Source: Arthrobacter sp. EM1
Lineage (GTDB): Bacteria; Actinomycetota; Actinomycetes; Actinomycetales; Micrococcaceae
DNA length: 64,000 nt
Direction of reading: 5' to 3'
Assembly (NCBI RefSeq): GCF_029964055.1
Contig: NZ_CP124836.1
Location: 62,001-126,000 of the forward strand
Below, piece after piece: positions 1-9,592 of the stretch. Numbering within the stretch: position 1 is the stretch's first letter; each line of letters opens with the position of its first letter. The notes under the pieces were generated by a model that was given only the letters and a program-made list of their open reading frames with translations, searched no databases and was not told where the DNA came from. A program made the translations under genes and the position numbers.

Positions 1-315
1 ACTCGGTTTTGGCCTGGATGAAGTCCAGGGCGGCCTGGGCGTCGTCTTCATCGCGCTGCACTCCGTAAGGCAAGCGGACGGCAACGAAGTTCGCATCCAC
101 ACCTTCGGTCGCCAACTCCTCGACGGCGAGCTGGGCCAGCCGGCCGGCGAGGGACGAATCCAGTCCGCCGGAAATGCCCAGGACGAATCCCTTGGTGTGG
201 GTCGCCTTCAGGTAGTCCTTGAGGAACGTGACGCGTTTGCGCACCTCCCCGGCCGGATCGATCCGGGGCTGCACGCCCATTTCTTCGATGATTTTCGCCT
301 GGATGTCACGCATGA
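1..315 (-). CDS. nadE: NAD+ synthase, partial (N-terminal part)
   Basis: Amidates nicotinic acid adenine dinucleotide to NAD+ in the cytosol, using ATP. Only the first 105 residues lie in the window; the rest runs off the left edge. The ATP-pyrophosphatase loop ISGGLDSS is at about residues 47-54, and the N-terminal helix [14 protein letters not shown] fits the short ammonia-dependent family of about 275 residues. The glutaminase domain of the long form would lie N-terminal, so it is absent. There is no Shine-Dalgarno; a TAGGCT box ends 7 nt before the ATG, so the mRNA is probably leaderless. Confidence 0.9.
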
Positions 316-322
316 ACCAAAG

Positions 323-328
323 CCTAGC
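323..328 (-). promoter_or_regulatory. -10 box of leaderless nadE
   Basis: TAGGCT on the minus strand, 7 nt before the nadE ATG, with no ribosome-binding site between them. Confidence 0.45.
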
Positions 329-446
329 CAGAGGTGTCAACCGGACTCAACTGTGTCGCCCCGCCCGACCCCGCGGATGAGGCTTTGCAGGGAGCAAATT
401 CCCGCCGCGTTGGCCCCTGCCGCGGCACCCCCGGCAGGAGTAGCGT

Positions 447-1682
447 ATGGCCATGGAGACGACCGGGTGCGTGGTGGTCGGCGGGGGTCCGGCAGGCATG
501 ATGCTTGGGTTGCTGCTGTCCCGTGCCGGAGTGCGCGTTACGGTACTGGAGAAGCATGCCGACTTCTTCCGGGACTTCCGCGGCGACACCGTCCATGCGT
601 CCACAATCCGGCTGATCGACGAGCTGGGCCTGGGCGACGAGTTCCGCCGGTTGCCCCAAAGCCGGCTCAGCAGCATCGCTTTCCCGGTGCCCGGAGGTCC
701 GCCGGTGACGGTGGGGAACTTCGATTCGATGCCTGCGCCCTACAACTACATTGCCATGATGCCGCAGTGGGACTTCTTGGACTTCCTGGCCGGCGCCGCC
801 GCCCAGGAACCGTCCTTTGAGCTGCGGATGAGCCATACAGCCACGGCGCTGGTGCGGAACGGGGGCCGGGTCGCCGGTGTGAAGTACACAAACGCCGACG
901 GTGCCGGGGGAGAGCTCCGGGCGGATCTGGTGGTTGCCACCGACGGGCGGCATTCCACGCTGCGCCGCGCGGCCGGGCTCGCGCCGAAAGAATACCCCGT
1001 GCCCTTTGATACCTGGTGGTTCCGGTTGCCCCGCTATTCCTCCGAATCGGGTGCCGTGGCGGGAATCGTTCCCGCATTCGGCCGGGGCGAGGCCTTGGTG
1101 ACTCTAAACCGCAGCGACTACTATCAGCTGGGGTACTTGGCGCCCAAGGGCGCGGATGCCAGGATCCGGGCCGAGGGAGTCGAGGGAATCCGGCACCGGG
1201 TTGCCGCCCTGCGCCCAGACCTCGCGGACCGGGTGGGGGCCATCGCCTCGCTGGCGGAACTGCACTGGCTGGACGTGCGTCTTAACCGGCTGCGCCAGTG
1301 GCACGTCGACGGACTCCTCTGCATCGGCGACGCCGCGCACGCCATGTCGCCGGCCGGCGGCGTGGGGATAAACCTCGCCATCCAGGACGCCGCCGCAGCC
1401 GCAGCGATCCTTGCCCCGGCACTGCTTCGGGGCAAGGTGCCACGCACGGAACTGGCGAAAGTCCAACGACGGCGGCGGCTGCCCACCGTCGTAGTGCAAA
1501 CCGGCCAACGGGTGATGCACAAGCTCCTGTTCGAGCCGATCATGATCGGGAAACGGTCCGGGGCGCCGGCGGCCCTGCTGTCCGTGGCACGCCATAGCCC
1601 GGCCATCAGACACCTGCTGCCCCGGTTTATCGCCTTCGGGCCGCGCCCGGAACACGCGCCGGCGTTCGCCCGGCGCGCCTAA
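447..1682 (+). CDS. FAD-dependent aromatic-type monooxygenase
   Basis: A 411-residue flavoprotein of the PheA/TfdB/PHBH class A hydroxylase family, which uses NAD(P)H and O2 to hydroxylate mostly aromatic substrates. The N-terminal dinucleotide-binding motif VVVGGGPAGMM is at about residues 9-19 and the second FAD motif GDAAHAMSPAGGVGIN is near residue 292. AGGAG lies 8 nt before the ATG. It is convergent with the acyl carrier protein gene and has no obvious partner, so the substrate cannot be told. The length is normal for the family without a C-terminal thioredoxin-like domain. Confidence 0.8.
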   Translation: MAMETTGCVVVGGGPAGMMLGLLLSRAGVRVTVLEKHADFFRDFRGDTVHASTIRLIDELGLGDEFRRLPQSRLSSIAFPVPGGPPVTVGNFDSMPAPYNYIAMMPQWDFLDFLAGAAAQEPSFELRMSHTATALVRNGGRVAGVKYTNADGAGGELRADLVVATDGRHSTLRRAAGLAPKEYPVPFDTWWFRLPRYSSESGAVAGIVPAFGRGEALVTLNRSDYYQLGYLAPKGADARIRAEGVEGIRHRVAALRPDLADRVGAIASLAELHWLDVRLNRLRQWHVDGLLCIGDAAHAMSPAGGVGINLAIQDAAAAAAILAPALLRGKVPRTELAKVQRRRRLPTVVVQTGQRVMHKLLFEPIMIGKRSGAPAALLSVARHSPAIRHLLPRFIAFGPRPEHAPAFARRA

Positions 1683-1731
1683 GCCCGGCCCCAGCCGCAC
1701 CCCTAGCCGGGGCCCGGCGACCGGGCCGGGA

Positions 1732-1974
1732 TCAGCCGTGGGCTGCGAGGTAGCCAATCAGTCCCTTGACCGTGGCCACCTCCGGGTAGTCCCGCTCCGG
1801 GATGTCGACGCCGGTGGCCGTGTCGATCGTTTCGACCAGCCGGAGGAAGTCCAGCGAATCGAGTTCGAGGTCCTGCCGCAGCCGGGCGTCTTCGTTCACG
1901 CCGGCGAGGTCCACGTCCGGTGCGACCTTGCCGATCGCCGACTGTACCGCCGCCCGGGCGTCGTGTTCGTTCAT
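1732..1974 (-). CDS. Acyl carrier protein
   Basis: An 80-residue stand-alone acyl carrier protein. The phosphopantetheine site is the serine of LELDSLDFLRLVE (Ser40). The charge pattern and the length are typical. GGGAGGAACC gives a strong ribosome site. It is the last gene of a minus-strand block with E2, E1 beta, E1 alpha and an acyl-CoA synthetase, 41 nt after E2. No ketosynthase or other fatty-acid gene is near, so it is probably not the housekeeping AcpP. A role as acyl acceptor or donor for the adjacent complex is an inference. Confidence 0.85.
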   Translation of the reverse strand: MNEHDARAAVQSAIGKVAPDVDLAGVNEDARLRQDLELDSLDFLRLVETIDTATGVDIPERDYPEVATVKGLIGYLAAHG

Positions 1975-2015
1975 GGTTCCTCCCGTTTCACATTACCCAC
2001 CCGGACCCACCCGGT

Positions 2016-3386
2016 TCACAGGTCTTCCGGCTTCTGCAGCAGCTCGTCGATCCGCGCCAGGTAGCGGCCGCCGCGCAGCCCGTCGCTGACCCGGTGGTCA
2101 GCGGAGAGGGTGGCGACGACGGCGGGCCGGACTCCGAGCATCCCGTTCTGCGCCCACGGCTGTTCCAGCACCCGGCCGAAGCCGACCATCGCGACCTGCG
2201 GGGGATAGATGACGCCGAAGACGCTCTCCACCCCGAGATCCCCGAGGTTCGTCACGGTGATCGTGGGGTCGGCCATTTCGGCGCGCTGCAGCCGCCCGGC
2301 GCGGGCGCGGCTGACGAGGTCCCGGAGCTGCTCCATCAGCACATCTACCGGCAGGGTGTCCGCGTCGTGGATGGCAGGGGCCACGAGGCCGCCCTGGCGC
2401 AGGGCCACGGCGACACCCAGGTGCACGGACGCGCTGGGCCGGAACCCGCCGTCGTCGTAGAAGCCGTTCACCTCCGGGACCTCCTTGGCCGCGAGCGCCG
2501 CTGCCTTGAGCAGCAGCGCGGAGGGGACCAGCCGGGACGCAACCGGCCGCTGGGCGTTGACAGACTGCATCCAGTCGACGGCGGCCCGCAGGTCCAGTGT
2601 GGTGCTGAGGTAGTAGTGCGGGATGGTCTTCTTCGAGCGCGACATCAGTGACCCGATGGCCCGGCGCAGGCTGGCCACGCGCTCGCGGGCCTCCGAGGGT
2701 TCTTCGAGGGAAACGGGTGGCCCCGCGGCCGGTGCCTCCGGGGCCGGCTCCGGGAGACCGGCCCCCGGGGCACCTGCCGCCGCGGTGCCTGCCGCCGGGT
2801 GGCGGGCCGCGGCGCGCTGCACGTCCGCCACGCTTACGGTACCCTCCGGTCCGGTGCCGCTCACGGCGGAAAGCTCCACGCCGAGTTCGGCGGCCAGCCT
2901 CCGGGCCCGGGGCGAGGAGCGCACGCGTCCGGCGGCGGACGGCCTTGCCGCCCCGGCGTGCTCCACATCCGCCCTCGTGACGGCGCCGCCCTTGCCGGTG
3001 CCGTGGATCCTGGCGGTGTCCACCCCCAGCCGGTGTGCCAGATGGCGCACGGGAGGGGCGATCGGGGGAACTTCCTTGGCAGTGAGAGCAACGGCGGCGG
3101 CCCCATCCCGGGGCGGCGGCGCCTCATGGCGGGGGGCCCCGACCTCAGCCGGGGTCTGCGTGATCCTGGCCAGCGGGGTGCCCACCGGAACTGTTTCGCC
3201 GAGGTCCACGAGGAGCTCGGCGACCACTCCCTCCTGGAAGGACTCCACATCCATGACGGTCTTGTCGGTATCTACCACCGCCACAAGGTCCCCGCGGCGC
3301 ACGTAGTCACCGGGCTTGACCAGCCATTCGACGATCTTGCCGTGCTCCATGTCAGCACCGAGTGACGGCATTAGGAAGTCAGCCAC
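2016..3386 (-). CDS. Dihydrolipoamide acyltransferase (E2) of a 2-oxoacid dehydrogenase complex
   Basis: Transfers an acyl group from E1 to lipoate and on to CoA. Of 456 residues, 1-78 form a lipoyl domain (DTDKTVMD, lipoyl Lys42). Two peripheral subunit-binding domains follow, at about 110-145 ([10 protein letters not shown]) and 150-185 ([12 protein letters not shown]), then the acyltransferase domain ending in ADHRVSDG (His431, Asp435). The start is a GTG overlapping the end of the E1 beta gene; the reading frame stays open upstream, but that part is only the shadow of E1 beta. Two binding domains are unusual, since one is the rule. No E3 gene is nearby. Confidence 0.9.
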   Translation of the reverse strand: MADFLMPSLGADMEHGKIVEWLVKPGDYVRRGDLVAVVDTDKTVMDVESFQEGVVAELLVDLGETVPVGTPLARITQTPAEVGAPRHEAPPPRDGAAAVALTAKEVPPIAPPVRHLAHRLGVDTARIHGTGKGGAVTRADVEHAGAARPSAAGRVRSSPRARRLAAELGVELSAVSGTGPEGTVSVADVQRAAARHPAAGTAAAGAPGAGLPEPAPEAPAAGPPVSLEEPSEARERVASLRRAIGSLMSRSKKTIPHYYLSTTLDLRAAVDWMQSVNAQRPVASRLVPSALLLKAAALAAKEVPEVNGFYDDGGFRPSASVHLGVAVALRQGGLVAPAIHDADTLPVDVLMEQLRDLVSRARAGRLQRAEMADPTITVTNLGDLGVESVFGVIYPPQVAMVGFGRVLEQPWAQNGMLGVRPAVVATLSADHRVSDGLRGGRYLARIDELLQKPEDL

Positions 3387-4359
3387 GCGCGCCGACCGCC
3401 TCCCGGGCTGCAGCGACAATCCGCTCGACGGACGGCAGTGCCGCCAGTTCCAGCTGCTTGGAATACGGGATCGGCACTTCGGCGCTGCAGACCCGGCCCA
3501 CCGGGGCATCCAGGTCATAAAACGCCTGCTCGGTGATCCGGGCGCTGATCTCCGCGGAAATGCTTCCGCTGCGCCATCCCTCATCCACCACCACGGCCCG
3601 GTGGGTCCGCCGCACAGAGGTGAGGATGGCTTCGTCGTCGAGCGGCCGCAGGGTGCGCAGGTCCAGCACTTCGGCGTCAATGCCTTCATTTGCGAGCTGC
3701 CCGGCGGCGTCCAGCACTGCCGGGAGGGTTCCGCCGTAGGTGATGAGGGAAACATCGTTCCCGGGGCGCCGGACCGCGGCGGTGTCGATGTCAACCGGGC
3801 CGGCGGCGTCGTCGAGCTCCCCGGTGACGTTGTACAGCGAGCCGTGCTCGAAGATCAGGACCGGGTCGGGGTCCTGGAGAGCGGTCCACAACATGCCACG
3901 GGCGTCGGCGAGCGTGGCGGGGGCGAGGATGCGCAGCCCGGGGATGTGGGCGTACCAGCCCTCAAGGCTGTGGGAATGCTGCGCCCCGAGCTGGCGGCCG
4001 GCGCCGGTGGTCATCCGGATCACGACCGGGACATTGAACTGGCCACCGGACATGTGCAGCAGGGAAGCGGCGTTGTTCACGATCTGGTCCAGCGCGAGGA
4101 GGCTGAAGTTGACGGTCATGATCTCCACGATCGGCCGCATCCCGCCGAGCGCCGCGCCGATCCCTGCCCCGACAAAGCCCGACTCCGACAGCGGGGTGTC
4201 GCGGATCCGGTCGGGCCCGAATTCCTCCAGCAGCCCCAGGCTGACCGCGAAGGAGCCGCCGTAGGCTCCCACGTCCTCGCCCATCAGGAAAACCCGCTCG
4301 TCCCGGAGCATCGCGTCGCGGATGCCGGCCCGAAGAGCCTCGCGGTAGCTTGATTTCAT
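3379..4359 (-). CDS. 2-oxoacid dehydrogenase E1 component, beta subunit
   Basis: With E1 alpha it decarboxylates a 2-oxoacid using thiamine diphosphate. It has 326 residues, the usual length. Family blocks include [11 protein letters not shown] (about 27-37), [16 protein letters not shown], the pyrimidine-domain segment [11 protein letters not shown] and the C-terminal transketolase segment with [12 protein letters not shown]. Its ATG overlaps the E1 alpha stop (ATGA) and its stop overlaps the E2 GTG, so translation is coupled. It is pyruvate/acetoin-dehydrogenase-like; the true substrate is not decided by the sequence. Confidence 0.9.
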   Translation of the reverse strand: MKSSYREALRAGIRDAMLRDERVFLMGEDVGAYGGSFAVSLGLLEEFGPDRIRDTPLSESGFVGAGIGAALGGMRPIVEIMTVNFSLLALDQIVNNAASLLHMSGGQFNVPVVIRMTTGAGRQLGAQHSHSLEGWYAHIPGLRILAPATLADARGMLWTALQDPDPVLIFEHGSLYNVTGELDDAAGPVDIDTAAVRRPGNDVSLITYGGTLPAVLDAAGQLANEGIDAEVLDLRTLRPLDDEAILTSVRRTHRAVVVDEGWRSGSISAEISARITEQAFYDLDAPVGRVCSAEVPIPYSKQLELAALPSVERIVAAAREAVGARG

Positions 4360-5390
4360 GGCCCGGTCCGCCCGCCGATACTGGTTTCCGGGCCGGCGCC
4401 GCGCTCGCTGTAGACGAACCGGGTGAGGTCCTCGAGCGGTTCGGGGCTGCCGGCTTCGGCGAACTCGACGGCGGCGGCCACCTCCGCGTCGGCGTCCGCC
4501 TCCAGCTGCTCCCAGTCCTGCGCGGAGAGCTGGCCCGCGTCCTCCAGCGCGGCGCGCAGCAGGACGATGGGGTCACGTTCGAGCCAGCGGGCGACTTCGG
4601 CTTTCTCGCGGTACCGTTCCGGGTCGAACATCGAGTGCGCCCGGAACCGGTAGGTGCGCAGCTCCAGGAAGTGCGGTCCGCCGCCGGAACGGACGGCGTC
4701 CACGGCGCGCCGGGCCGTTTCCTCGACGGCCAGGACGTCCATGCCGTCCACGGCCCACGCGGCGATCTCATAGGCGGCGGCCTTGAGGGCGATGTCCGGC
4801 TGCGATTCCGAACGCCCCAGCGCCGTCCCCATGGCATAGAGGTTGTTCTCGCAGCAGAACAGCACCGGCAGTTGCCACAGCGCGGCGAGATTGAGGCTTT
4901 CGTGGAATTCGCCCTCCGCGACGGCGCCCTCGCCGAAGAAGCACACGGTCACGCGGGAGCGTCCGGCCATCTTGTCCGCGAGAGCCAGCCCGACGGCGAG
5001 CGGCAGGCCCCCGGCGACGATTGCGTTGCCGCCGAAGAAGCGGGTGGCGGCGTCGAACAAGTGCATGGACCCGCCGCGGCCGCGGCAGCAGCCCTCCACG
5101 AAGCCGTACATCTCCGCCAGGATCGCACCGGCGGAGACCCCGCGGAGGAGGGCGTGGCCGTGCTCCCGGTAGGTGGCGACGACGGCGTCCTCCGGGGCCA
5201 GGGTTTCCAGCACACCGGTCGCGACGGCTTCCTCGCCGATGTAGACGTGCAGGAAGCCGCGGATCTTGGCGGCGCTGTAGAGCTCGACGCATTTCTCCTC
5301 AAGACGGCGGACCCGGAGCATCTGCAGCAGCAGGTGCCGGCCGTGGGCCGGATCCGGGTGGCTGCCGGGCACGTCCGCGGACCCGGTCAT
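4356..5390 (-). CDS. 2-oxoacid dehydrogenase E1 component, alpha subunit
   Basis: Thiamine-diphosphate-binding half of the E1 heterotetramer, 344 residues. The cofactor signature, normally GDG-x(~26)-NN, reads [20 protein letters not shown] then CCENN, with Glu replacing the Mg-binding Asp near residue 153. The rest ([29 protein letters not shown] phosphorylation-loop region) is well conserved. Its ATG overlaps the ligase stop (ATGA). It belongs to the pyruvate/acetoin E1 alpha class. The D-to-E change is conservative and probably still allows metal binding. Confidence 0.9.
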   Translation of the reverse strand: MTGSADVPGSHPDPAHGRHLLLQMLRVRRLEEKCVELYSAAKIRGFLHVYIGEEAVATGVLETLAPEDAVVATYREHGHALLRGVSAGAILAEMYGFVEGCCRGRGGSMHLFDAATRFFGGNAIVAGGLPLAVGLALADKMAGRSRVTVCFFGEGAVAEGEFHESLNLAALWQLPVLFCCENNLYAMGTALGRSESQPDIALKAAAYEIAAWAVDGMDVLAVEETARRAVDAVRSGGGPHFLELRTYRFRAHSMFDPERYREKAEVARWLERDPIVLLRAALEDAGQLSAQDWEQLEADADAEVAAAVEFAEAGSPEPLEDLTRFVYSERGAGPETSIGGRTGP

Positions 5391-7249
5391 GTCCGGGCCT
5401 CCGGTGCTTGGGGCCCGGGTGCGGCAGCGTCCGGCTCCGGCGCCCCGGCCGGGGCCTCGATGGTCGAGGTGTCGCCCTCCGGCAGGCCGAGTTCACGGGC
5501 CTTGAGCAGCCGCCGGAGGATCTTGCCGCTGCGGGTCCGCGGCAGGGCCGTGGTGAAGTCCAACAGCCGGGGCGCCACCGCCGGGCCGAGTCTCTTGCGG
5601 GCGAAGCCGATGATCGCCAGCTGCAGTTCCTCGGAGGGTTCCCAGCCGGGCCGCAGTTCCACGAACGCCTTGACCACCTCGCCGGCCACCGGATCGGGGA
5701 CCCCGATCACCCCGGCTTCGGCCACGGCCTCGTGTTCCATCAGCAAGCTCTCCACTTCGAACGGGCCGATCAGGTGACCCGAGGACTTGATGACGTCGTC
5801 GCCGCGTCCGACGAACCAGTAGTATCCGTCGGCGTCGCGCCGGGCGAGGTCGCCGGTGAGGTACCAGCCGCCCACGAAGCACCGGCGGTAGCGTTCCTCC
5901 TCATGCAGGTAGCCGCGGAACATCGAGGGCCAGCCCGGCCGCAGGGCCAGTTCGCCGACGGCGTCCGGCGCCGTCACGAGGACCGCCTTGCCGTTGCGGA
6001 CAATGGGCTTGTCCTGGGCGTCCCGGGCCACGATGGCCGCCTCGACGCCGGGCAGCGGCCGGCCCATCGAGCCGGGGCGGATCTCGGTGGCAGCGAAGTT
6101 GGAGATCATGATGCCGCCCGTTTCGGTCTGCCACCAGTTGTCATGCACGGGCTGGCCGAACGCCTCCTGGCCCCAGACGACAACCTCCGGATTGAGCGGT
6201 TCCCCGACGCTGGCGACGAAGCGCAGCGCGGACAGGTCATGGCCCTTGGTGCGGTCCGCGCCGGCCTTCATCAGCATCCGCAGCGCCGTGGGGGCGGTGT
6301 ACCAGACCGTGACGCGCTGTTCGGCAAGGATCCGGTACCAGCGGTCCGCGTCCATCTCCTCTTCGTCCACGATCGTTGTCACCCCGTGGGTCAACGGCGC
6401 GATCACACCATACGAGGTGCCGGTGACCCAGCCGGGGTCGGCCGTGCACCAGTAGACATCCTCCGGGTGCAAGTCCAGCGCGGAGGTGCCGGTCGCATGG
6501 TGGGCGGTGACGGCGTCGTGTACGTGGATGGCGCCCTTCGGGGTTCCGGTGGTGCCGGACGTGAAATGCAGCAGGGCCATGTCCTCGGCCTGCGTCGCGG
6601 AGATCCCGCCGTCGGCCGGCGCTGCGGACATCAGCGCGGCGAGGTCCAGCGTTCCCGGCTCCGGGCTGCCGTCGGCGTCGGTCAGCAGGACGTGCCGGAG
6701 TTCCGGCAGTGAGTCGCGGAGCTGGGCAATCTTCTTGCGGTACAGGGCCCGGGTGGTGACCAGGGCCCGGCCGGAGCCCAGCTGCAGCCGCTGGCGGACG
6801 GGTTCGGGGCCGAACGCGGAGAACAGCGGGCAGAAGACGCTGGCGTTCTTCAGGGTGCCCAGCACCGCGATGTACAGCGCCGGGCCGCGGCCGGTGAGCG
6901 AGAAGACGCGCTCACCGCGCCCGATGCCGAGGGCGCGCAGCACCCCGGCAAAGCGGGTGGTCTGCTCTGCAAGTTCGGCGAACGTGAGTGAGTGGCTGCT
7001 GCCGTCGGCCCGGACGAACCGCAGCGCCTCGTGCCCGGCGAGTCCCCCGGCTGCGTGCCGGTCCACTGCTTCGTAGGCGATGTTGACGCCGCGGCCCCCT
7101 GGCAGTCCGGACAGTTGATGGCGGGCTTCGTCCCAGGAGAACGCGGCACACGCAGCGTTATAGTCCACCAGGTTCGGCCGGACCCGGAGGCCGCCGACGT
7201 CTTTGGCAATGGTGGGCCAGCGGGTCGAGGGTTCCGTGCCTGCCGTCAT
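5387..7249 (-). CDS. Acetyl-CoA-synthetase-like AMP-forming ligase
   Basis: Activates a short carboxylic acid to acyl-AMP and then acyl-CoA; 620 residues. Motifs: [10 protein letters not shown] near residue 230, WWQTETGG (the Trp that limits the pocket in acetyl-CoA synthetases), [10 protein letters not shown], and the C-terminal catalytic lysine in [10 protein letters not shown] near residue 575. I chose the ATG with AGGAG upstream; the frame stays open further upstream but would run past the pyrE promoter. It is the first gene of the E1/E2/ACP block and divergent from pyrE. The partners suggest acyl-CoA or acyl-ACP supply, an inference. Similar to, but distinct from, the acs at 25 kb. Confidence 0.85.
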   Translation of the reverse strand: MTAGTEPSTRWPTIAKDVGGLRVRPNLVDYNAACAAFSWDEARHQLSGLPGGRGVNIAYEAVDRHAAGGLAGHEALRFVRADGSSHSLTFAELAEQTTRFAGVLRALGIGRGERVFSLTGRGPALYIAVLGTLKNASVFCPLFSAFGPEPVRQRLQLGSGRALVTTRALYRKKIAQLRDSLPELRHVLLTDADGSPEPGTLDLAALMSAAPADGGISATQAEDMALLHFTSGTTGTPKGAIHVHDAVTAHHATGTSALDLHPEDVYWCTADPGWVTGTSYGVIAPLTHGVTTIVDEEEMDADRWYRILAEQRVTVWYTAPTALRMLMKAGADRTKGHDLSALRFVASVGEPLNPEVVVWGQEAFGQPVHDNWWQTETGGIMISNFAATEIRPGSMGRPLPGVEAAIVARDAQDKPIVRNGKAVLVTAPDAVGELALRPGWPSMFRGYLHEEERYRRCFVGGWYLTGDLARRDADGYYWFVGRGDDVIKSSGHLIGPFEVESLLMEHEAVAEAGVIGVPDPVAGEVVKAFVELRPGWEPSEELQLAIIGFARKRLGPAVAPRLLDFTTALPRTRSGKILRRLLKARELGLPEGDTSTIEAPAGAPEPDAAAPGPQAPEART

Positions 7250-7372
7250 GGTTCCATCGCACTCCTGCCGGGCAAGGGTTCCTAGAGGACAAAGACCCGG
7301 CGCGTGCCGGGAGCAACCGGGTGACGGCCCGACATCAACGGGGCGGCTGGGAATCCGGCGCCGGCCAGCCAC

Positions 7373-7378
7373 TAAACT
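7373..7378 (+). promoter_or_regulatory. -10 box of leaderless pyrE
   Basis: TAAACT, 7 nt before the pyrE ATG; no Shine-Dalgarno between them. Confidence 0.45.
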
Positions 7379-7385
7379 GGGTCCC

Positions 7386-7970
7386 ATGACTGCCAACAGT
7401 GCCCCCGCAGCTGACACCGCTGCCGCCCGTGCCCGCCTTCTTGAACTGATCAAGGAGCTGGCCGTCGTCCGCGGCAAGGTCATCCTCTCCAGCGGCGCCG
7501 AAGCGGATTACTATATTGACCTGCGCCGGATCACGCTGCACCATGAGGCGTCCAAACTGGTGGGCCAGGTGATGCTCGCGATGCTGGCCGACGCCGGTAT
7601 CGACTTCGAGTGCGCGGGCGGGCTCACCATGGGTGCCGACCCTGTGGGAACCGCCGTGATGCACGCCGCCGTCGACGCCGGACGTCCGGTGGATGCCTTT
7701 GTGGTCCGCAAGGCGCAGAAGTCCTACGGCATGGGCCGCCAGGTGGAAGGTCCCGCCGTCGAGGGCCGCAAGGTGCTCGTCCTGGAGGACACGTCCACCA
7801 CCGGCGGTTCCGCGCTGACTGCTGTCGAGGGCGTCCGAAGGGCCGGCGGCAACGTGGTCGCCGTCGCGGTGATCGTGGACCGTGACACCGGTGCGAAGGA
7901 AAGAATCGAAGCGGCGGCCGGTGTTCCCTACCTCTTCGCCTTCGGCAAGGACGAGCTCGGGCTGAGCTAG
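7386..7970 (+). CDS. pyrE: Orotate phosphoribosyltransferase
   Basis: Makes orotidine-5-phosphate from orotate and PRPP in pyrimidine synthesis. It has 194 residues; the PRPP-binding motif [14 protein letters not shown] is at about 131-144, and [14 protein letters not shown] is the catalytic loop region. The start at 7386 is chosen because family proteins begin just before the first helix ([14 protein letters not shown]) and because TAAACT lies 7 nt upstream, a leaderless arrangement. It stands alone, away from other pyrimidine genes. Confidence 0.93.
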   Translation: MTANSAPAADTAAARARLLELIKELAVVRGKVILSSGAEADYYIDLRRITLHHEASKLVGQVMLAMLADAGIDFECAGGLTMGADPVGTAVMHAAVDAGRPVDAFVVRKAQKSYGMGRQVEGPAVEGRKVLVLEDTSTTGGSALTAVEGVRRAGGNVVAVAVIVDRDTGAKERIEAAAGVPYLFAFGKDELGLS

Positions 7971-8063
7971 GGCGCTGGTTCCTTTAGCCGGCACGCATGG
8001 TCCGGAGGGTGGCGGTGACTTATTATGTCGAATATCCATCAAGCGCCTCCGGAGGCCACAGCC

Positions 8064-8837
8064 ATGCTGCTCCCCGAAGAAATCCTCGGCACTGAGCCCC
8101 TCAGTACCCTCGACCAGATTCAGAACCTCATCCTGGAAAGCGCGGATTTCGAGGAATTCCTCAATGAACTCGCCCGCTTTTCCGCCCACCAGGTAGCCGG
8201 TTCCGGCGACGACGCGCTGTGCGGCATCACACTGTTGCGCGACCGGAAGGCCGCCACGATTGGCTGGAGCAGCGATACCGCCCGTGAAGTGGATGAAATC
8301 CAGTACAGCCTCTCGCAGGGCCCGTGCCTGACGGCGGCGAAGGAAGAGCGCGAAGTCTATGTGCCGGACCTTCTGGATGAGGACCGGTGGGGCCCTGACT
8401 ACGCCAGCGCCGTCGCTGCACATGGCCTGCGTTCCGTTCTCTCCGTGCCGTTCCATCTCCAGGGGGAAGCCCAGGCGGCGCTGAACCTCTACTCTGATGT
8501 CCCGCGCAAATTCGACGGCGACGTCGCCGCCAGGGCTCGTGGTTATACCCGGCAAATTTCACAGGCGTTGCGGCTCGCGGTCCGCTTTTCCATGCACGCC
8601 GACGGTGCCACGAACCTTCGGGCCACGCTCAAATCCCGCACGGTGATCGACATGGCTATCGGGATTGTGATGGCGCAGAACCGGTGCAGCCAGGAGGCAG
8701 CCGTCAGGATCCTCACGGACGCTTCCAGCAACGGCAACGTTAAGCTGCGTGATATCGCAGCGTCCCTGGTGACGTCTGTGGGCGGCGCCGCGTCCCGGAC
8801 ACATTTTGAAGAGCCTGGTGGGAGAGCGGCTGGCTGA
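8064..8837 (+). CDS. GAF-ANTAR domain regulatory protein
   Basis: A 257-residue putative antitermination regulator. Residues 20-175 form a GAF sensor domain; about 185-245 form an ANTAR RNA-binding domain (LKSRTVIDMAIGIVMAQ, then IRDIAASLV-like helix). ANTAR proteins bind paired hairpins in nascent RNA and block termination. I place the start at the ATG preceded by GGAGG at an 8-nt gap; an in-frame ATG at 8025 would add 13 residues but has poor spacing. The STAS-like gene at 8933 follows. The ligand is unknown. Confidence 0.8.
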   Translation: MLLPEEILGTEPLSTLDQIQNLILESADFEEFLNELARFSAHQVAGSGDDALCGITLLRDRKAATIGWSSDTAREVDEIQYSLSQGPCLTAAKEEREVYVPDLLDEDRWGPDYASAVAAHGLRSVLSVPFHLQGEAQAALNLYSDVPRKFDGDVAARARGYTRQISQALRLAVRFSMHADGATNLRATLKSRTVIDMAIGIVMAQNRCSQEAAVRILTDASSNGNVKLRDIAASLVTSVGGAASRTHFEEPGGRAAG

Positions 8838-8877
8838 ACTGGCAGCACACTGTGACTTGTGCGCCCCTCGGGGGGCC

Positions 8878-8885
8878 TATATTCT
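8878..8885 (+). promoter_or_regulatory. Candidate -10 region for the STAS-like gene
   Basis: TATATTCT about 50 nt before the ATG at 8933, just after a short GC hairpin (8863-8876). A clear -35 was not found. Confidence 0.3.
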
Positions 8886-8932
8886 GGGTGAGGTTGAGCC
8901 GTCGGCCATAGCAACCCTCTTTTGGAGTACCT

Positions 8933-9511
8933 ATGGATACCTCGCTGAACGCTCAAGCCGCACTGGATATTGCCGCGGATATCTTCCGGATCGATGTCCG
9001 GGGAAGCCTCTCCCAGGACTCTCGCCCTGAGCTGATGCAGCTGATTCAGCGCATCCGGCGGATGGGCATCACCTCGCACATCCGGGTGTGCCTCGGCCGG
9101 GCGCAGTTTGTGGAATCCGCAGCTTTGGCGGGCCTGCGAAACGATCTTAACGTCATTGACGGTGCAGCCGCACTGGTCGACGCGGCGGGCGCATTGCCAG
9201 GCTCGGCAGGAGTCTCGCTCGAGCTGAACCCCCACCCGGACAGCGCCGTCGCCGCGTTGACGTCCATCGATGTTTCGGCGGACCTCACATCGGCCGTTCA
9301 CGCAACGGGCCCCAGGCCATTAAACGGCTTCTCCAATGATGAACTGTTCGCTGCGAGTGACTCAGTGTTCGGGTTGCTGGACAACCCGGCTAATATGGCC
9401 CGTTCGCAACTGCTTGCCACCTATGACGAAATCGGCCTCGAAATCAGCCGGCGCGAAATCTGTCTCGAACCCGGCCGCCCGGACGCCGCCCGCGAACCCG
9501 AGCCGGCCTAG
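8933..9511 (+). CDS. STAS-like domain protein, function unknown
   Basis: A 192-residue cytosolic protein. The first 100 residues look like a STAS / anti-sigma-antagonist fold: a beta strand FRIDVRGSLSQDSR, a helix LMQLIQRIRRMG, then IRVCLGRAQFVESAALAGLRNDL, as in SpoIIAA-like proteins, but no phosphorylatable DSSG motif. The C-terminal 60 residues hold an acidic helical segment (FSNDELFAASDSVFGLLD). GGAG precedes the ATG. It lies 95 nt after the GAF-ANTAR gene; a joint signalling role is inferred only from position. Confidence 0.55.
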   Translation: MDTSLNAQAALDIAADIFRIDVRGSLSQDSRPELMQLIQRIRRMGITSHIRVCLGRAQFVESAALAGLRNDLNVIDGAAALVDAAGALPGSAGVSLELNPHPDSAVAALTSIDVSADLTSAVHATGPRPLNGFSNDELFAASDSVFGLLDNPANMARSQLLATYDEIGLEISRREICLEPGRPDAAREPEPA

Positions 9512-9580
9512 GCCGCACTTCCGTCCGGCTGTGGCTGAGCTGTTACCGGGTGCGGTTTCTGATCCGCGTTCTTTGATGGC

Positions 9581-9586
9581 TACGGT
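9581..9586 (+). promoter_or_regulatory. -10 box of leaderless hydrolase gene
   Basis: TACGGT, 6 nt before the GTG at 9593. This supports that GTG over later in-frame starts. Confidence 0.4.
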
Positions 9587-9592
9587 AGAGGG

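Noticed and set aside
3387..3794. N-terminal extension of the E2 gene
   Set aside because: It overlaps E1 beta fully and has no lipoyl or targeting features; the GTG at 3386 fits the family start.
5387..7249. Duplicate acs as a recent paralogue of 23039-25036
   Set aside because: They share only family motifs and differ in length, N-terminus and operon; they are old homologues, not a recent copy.
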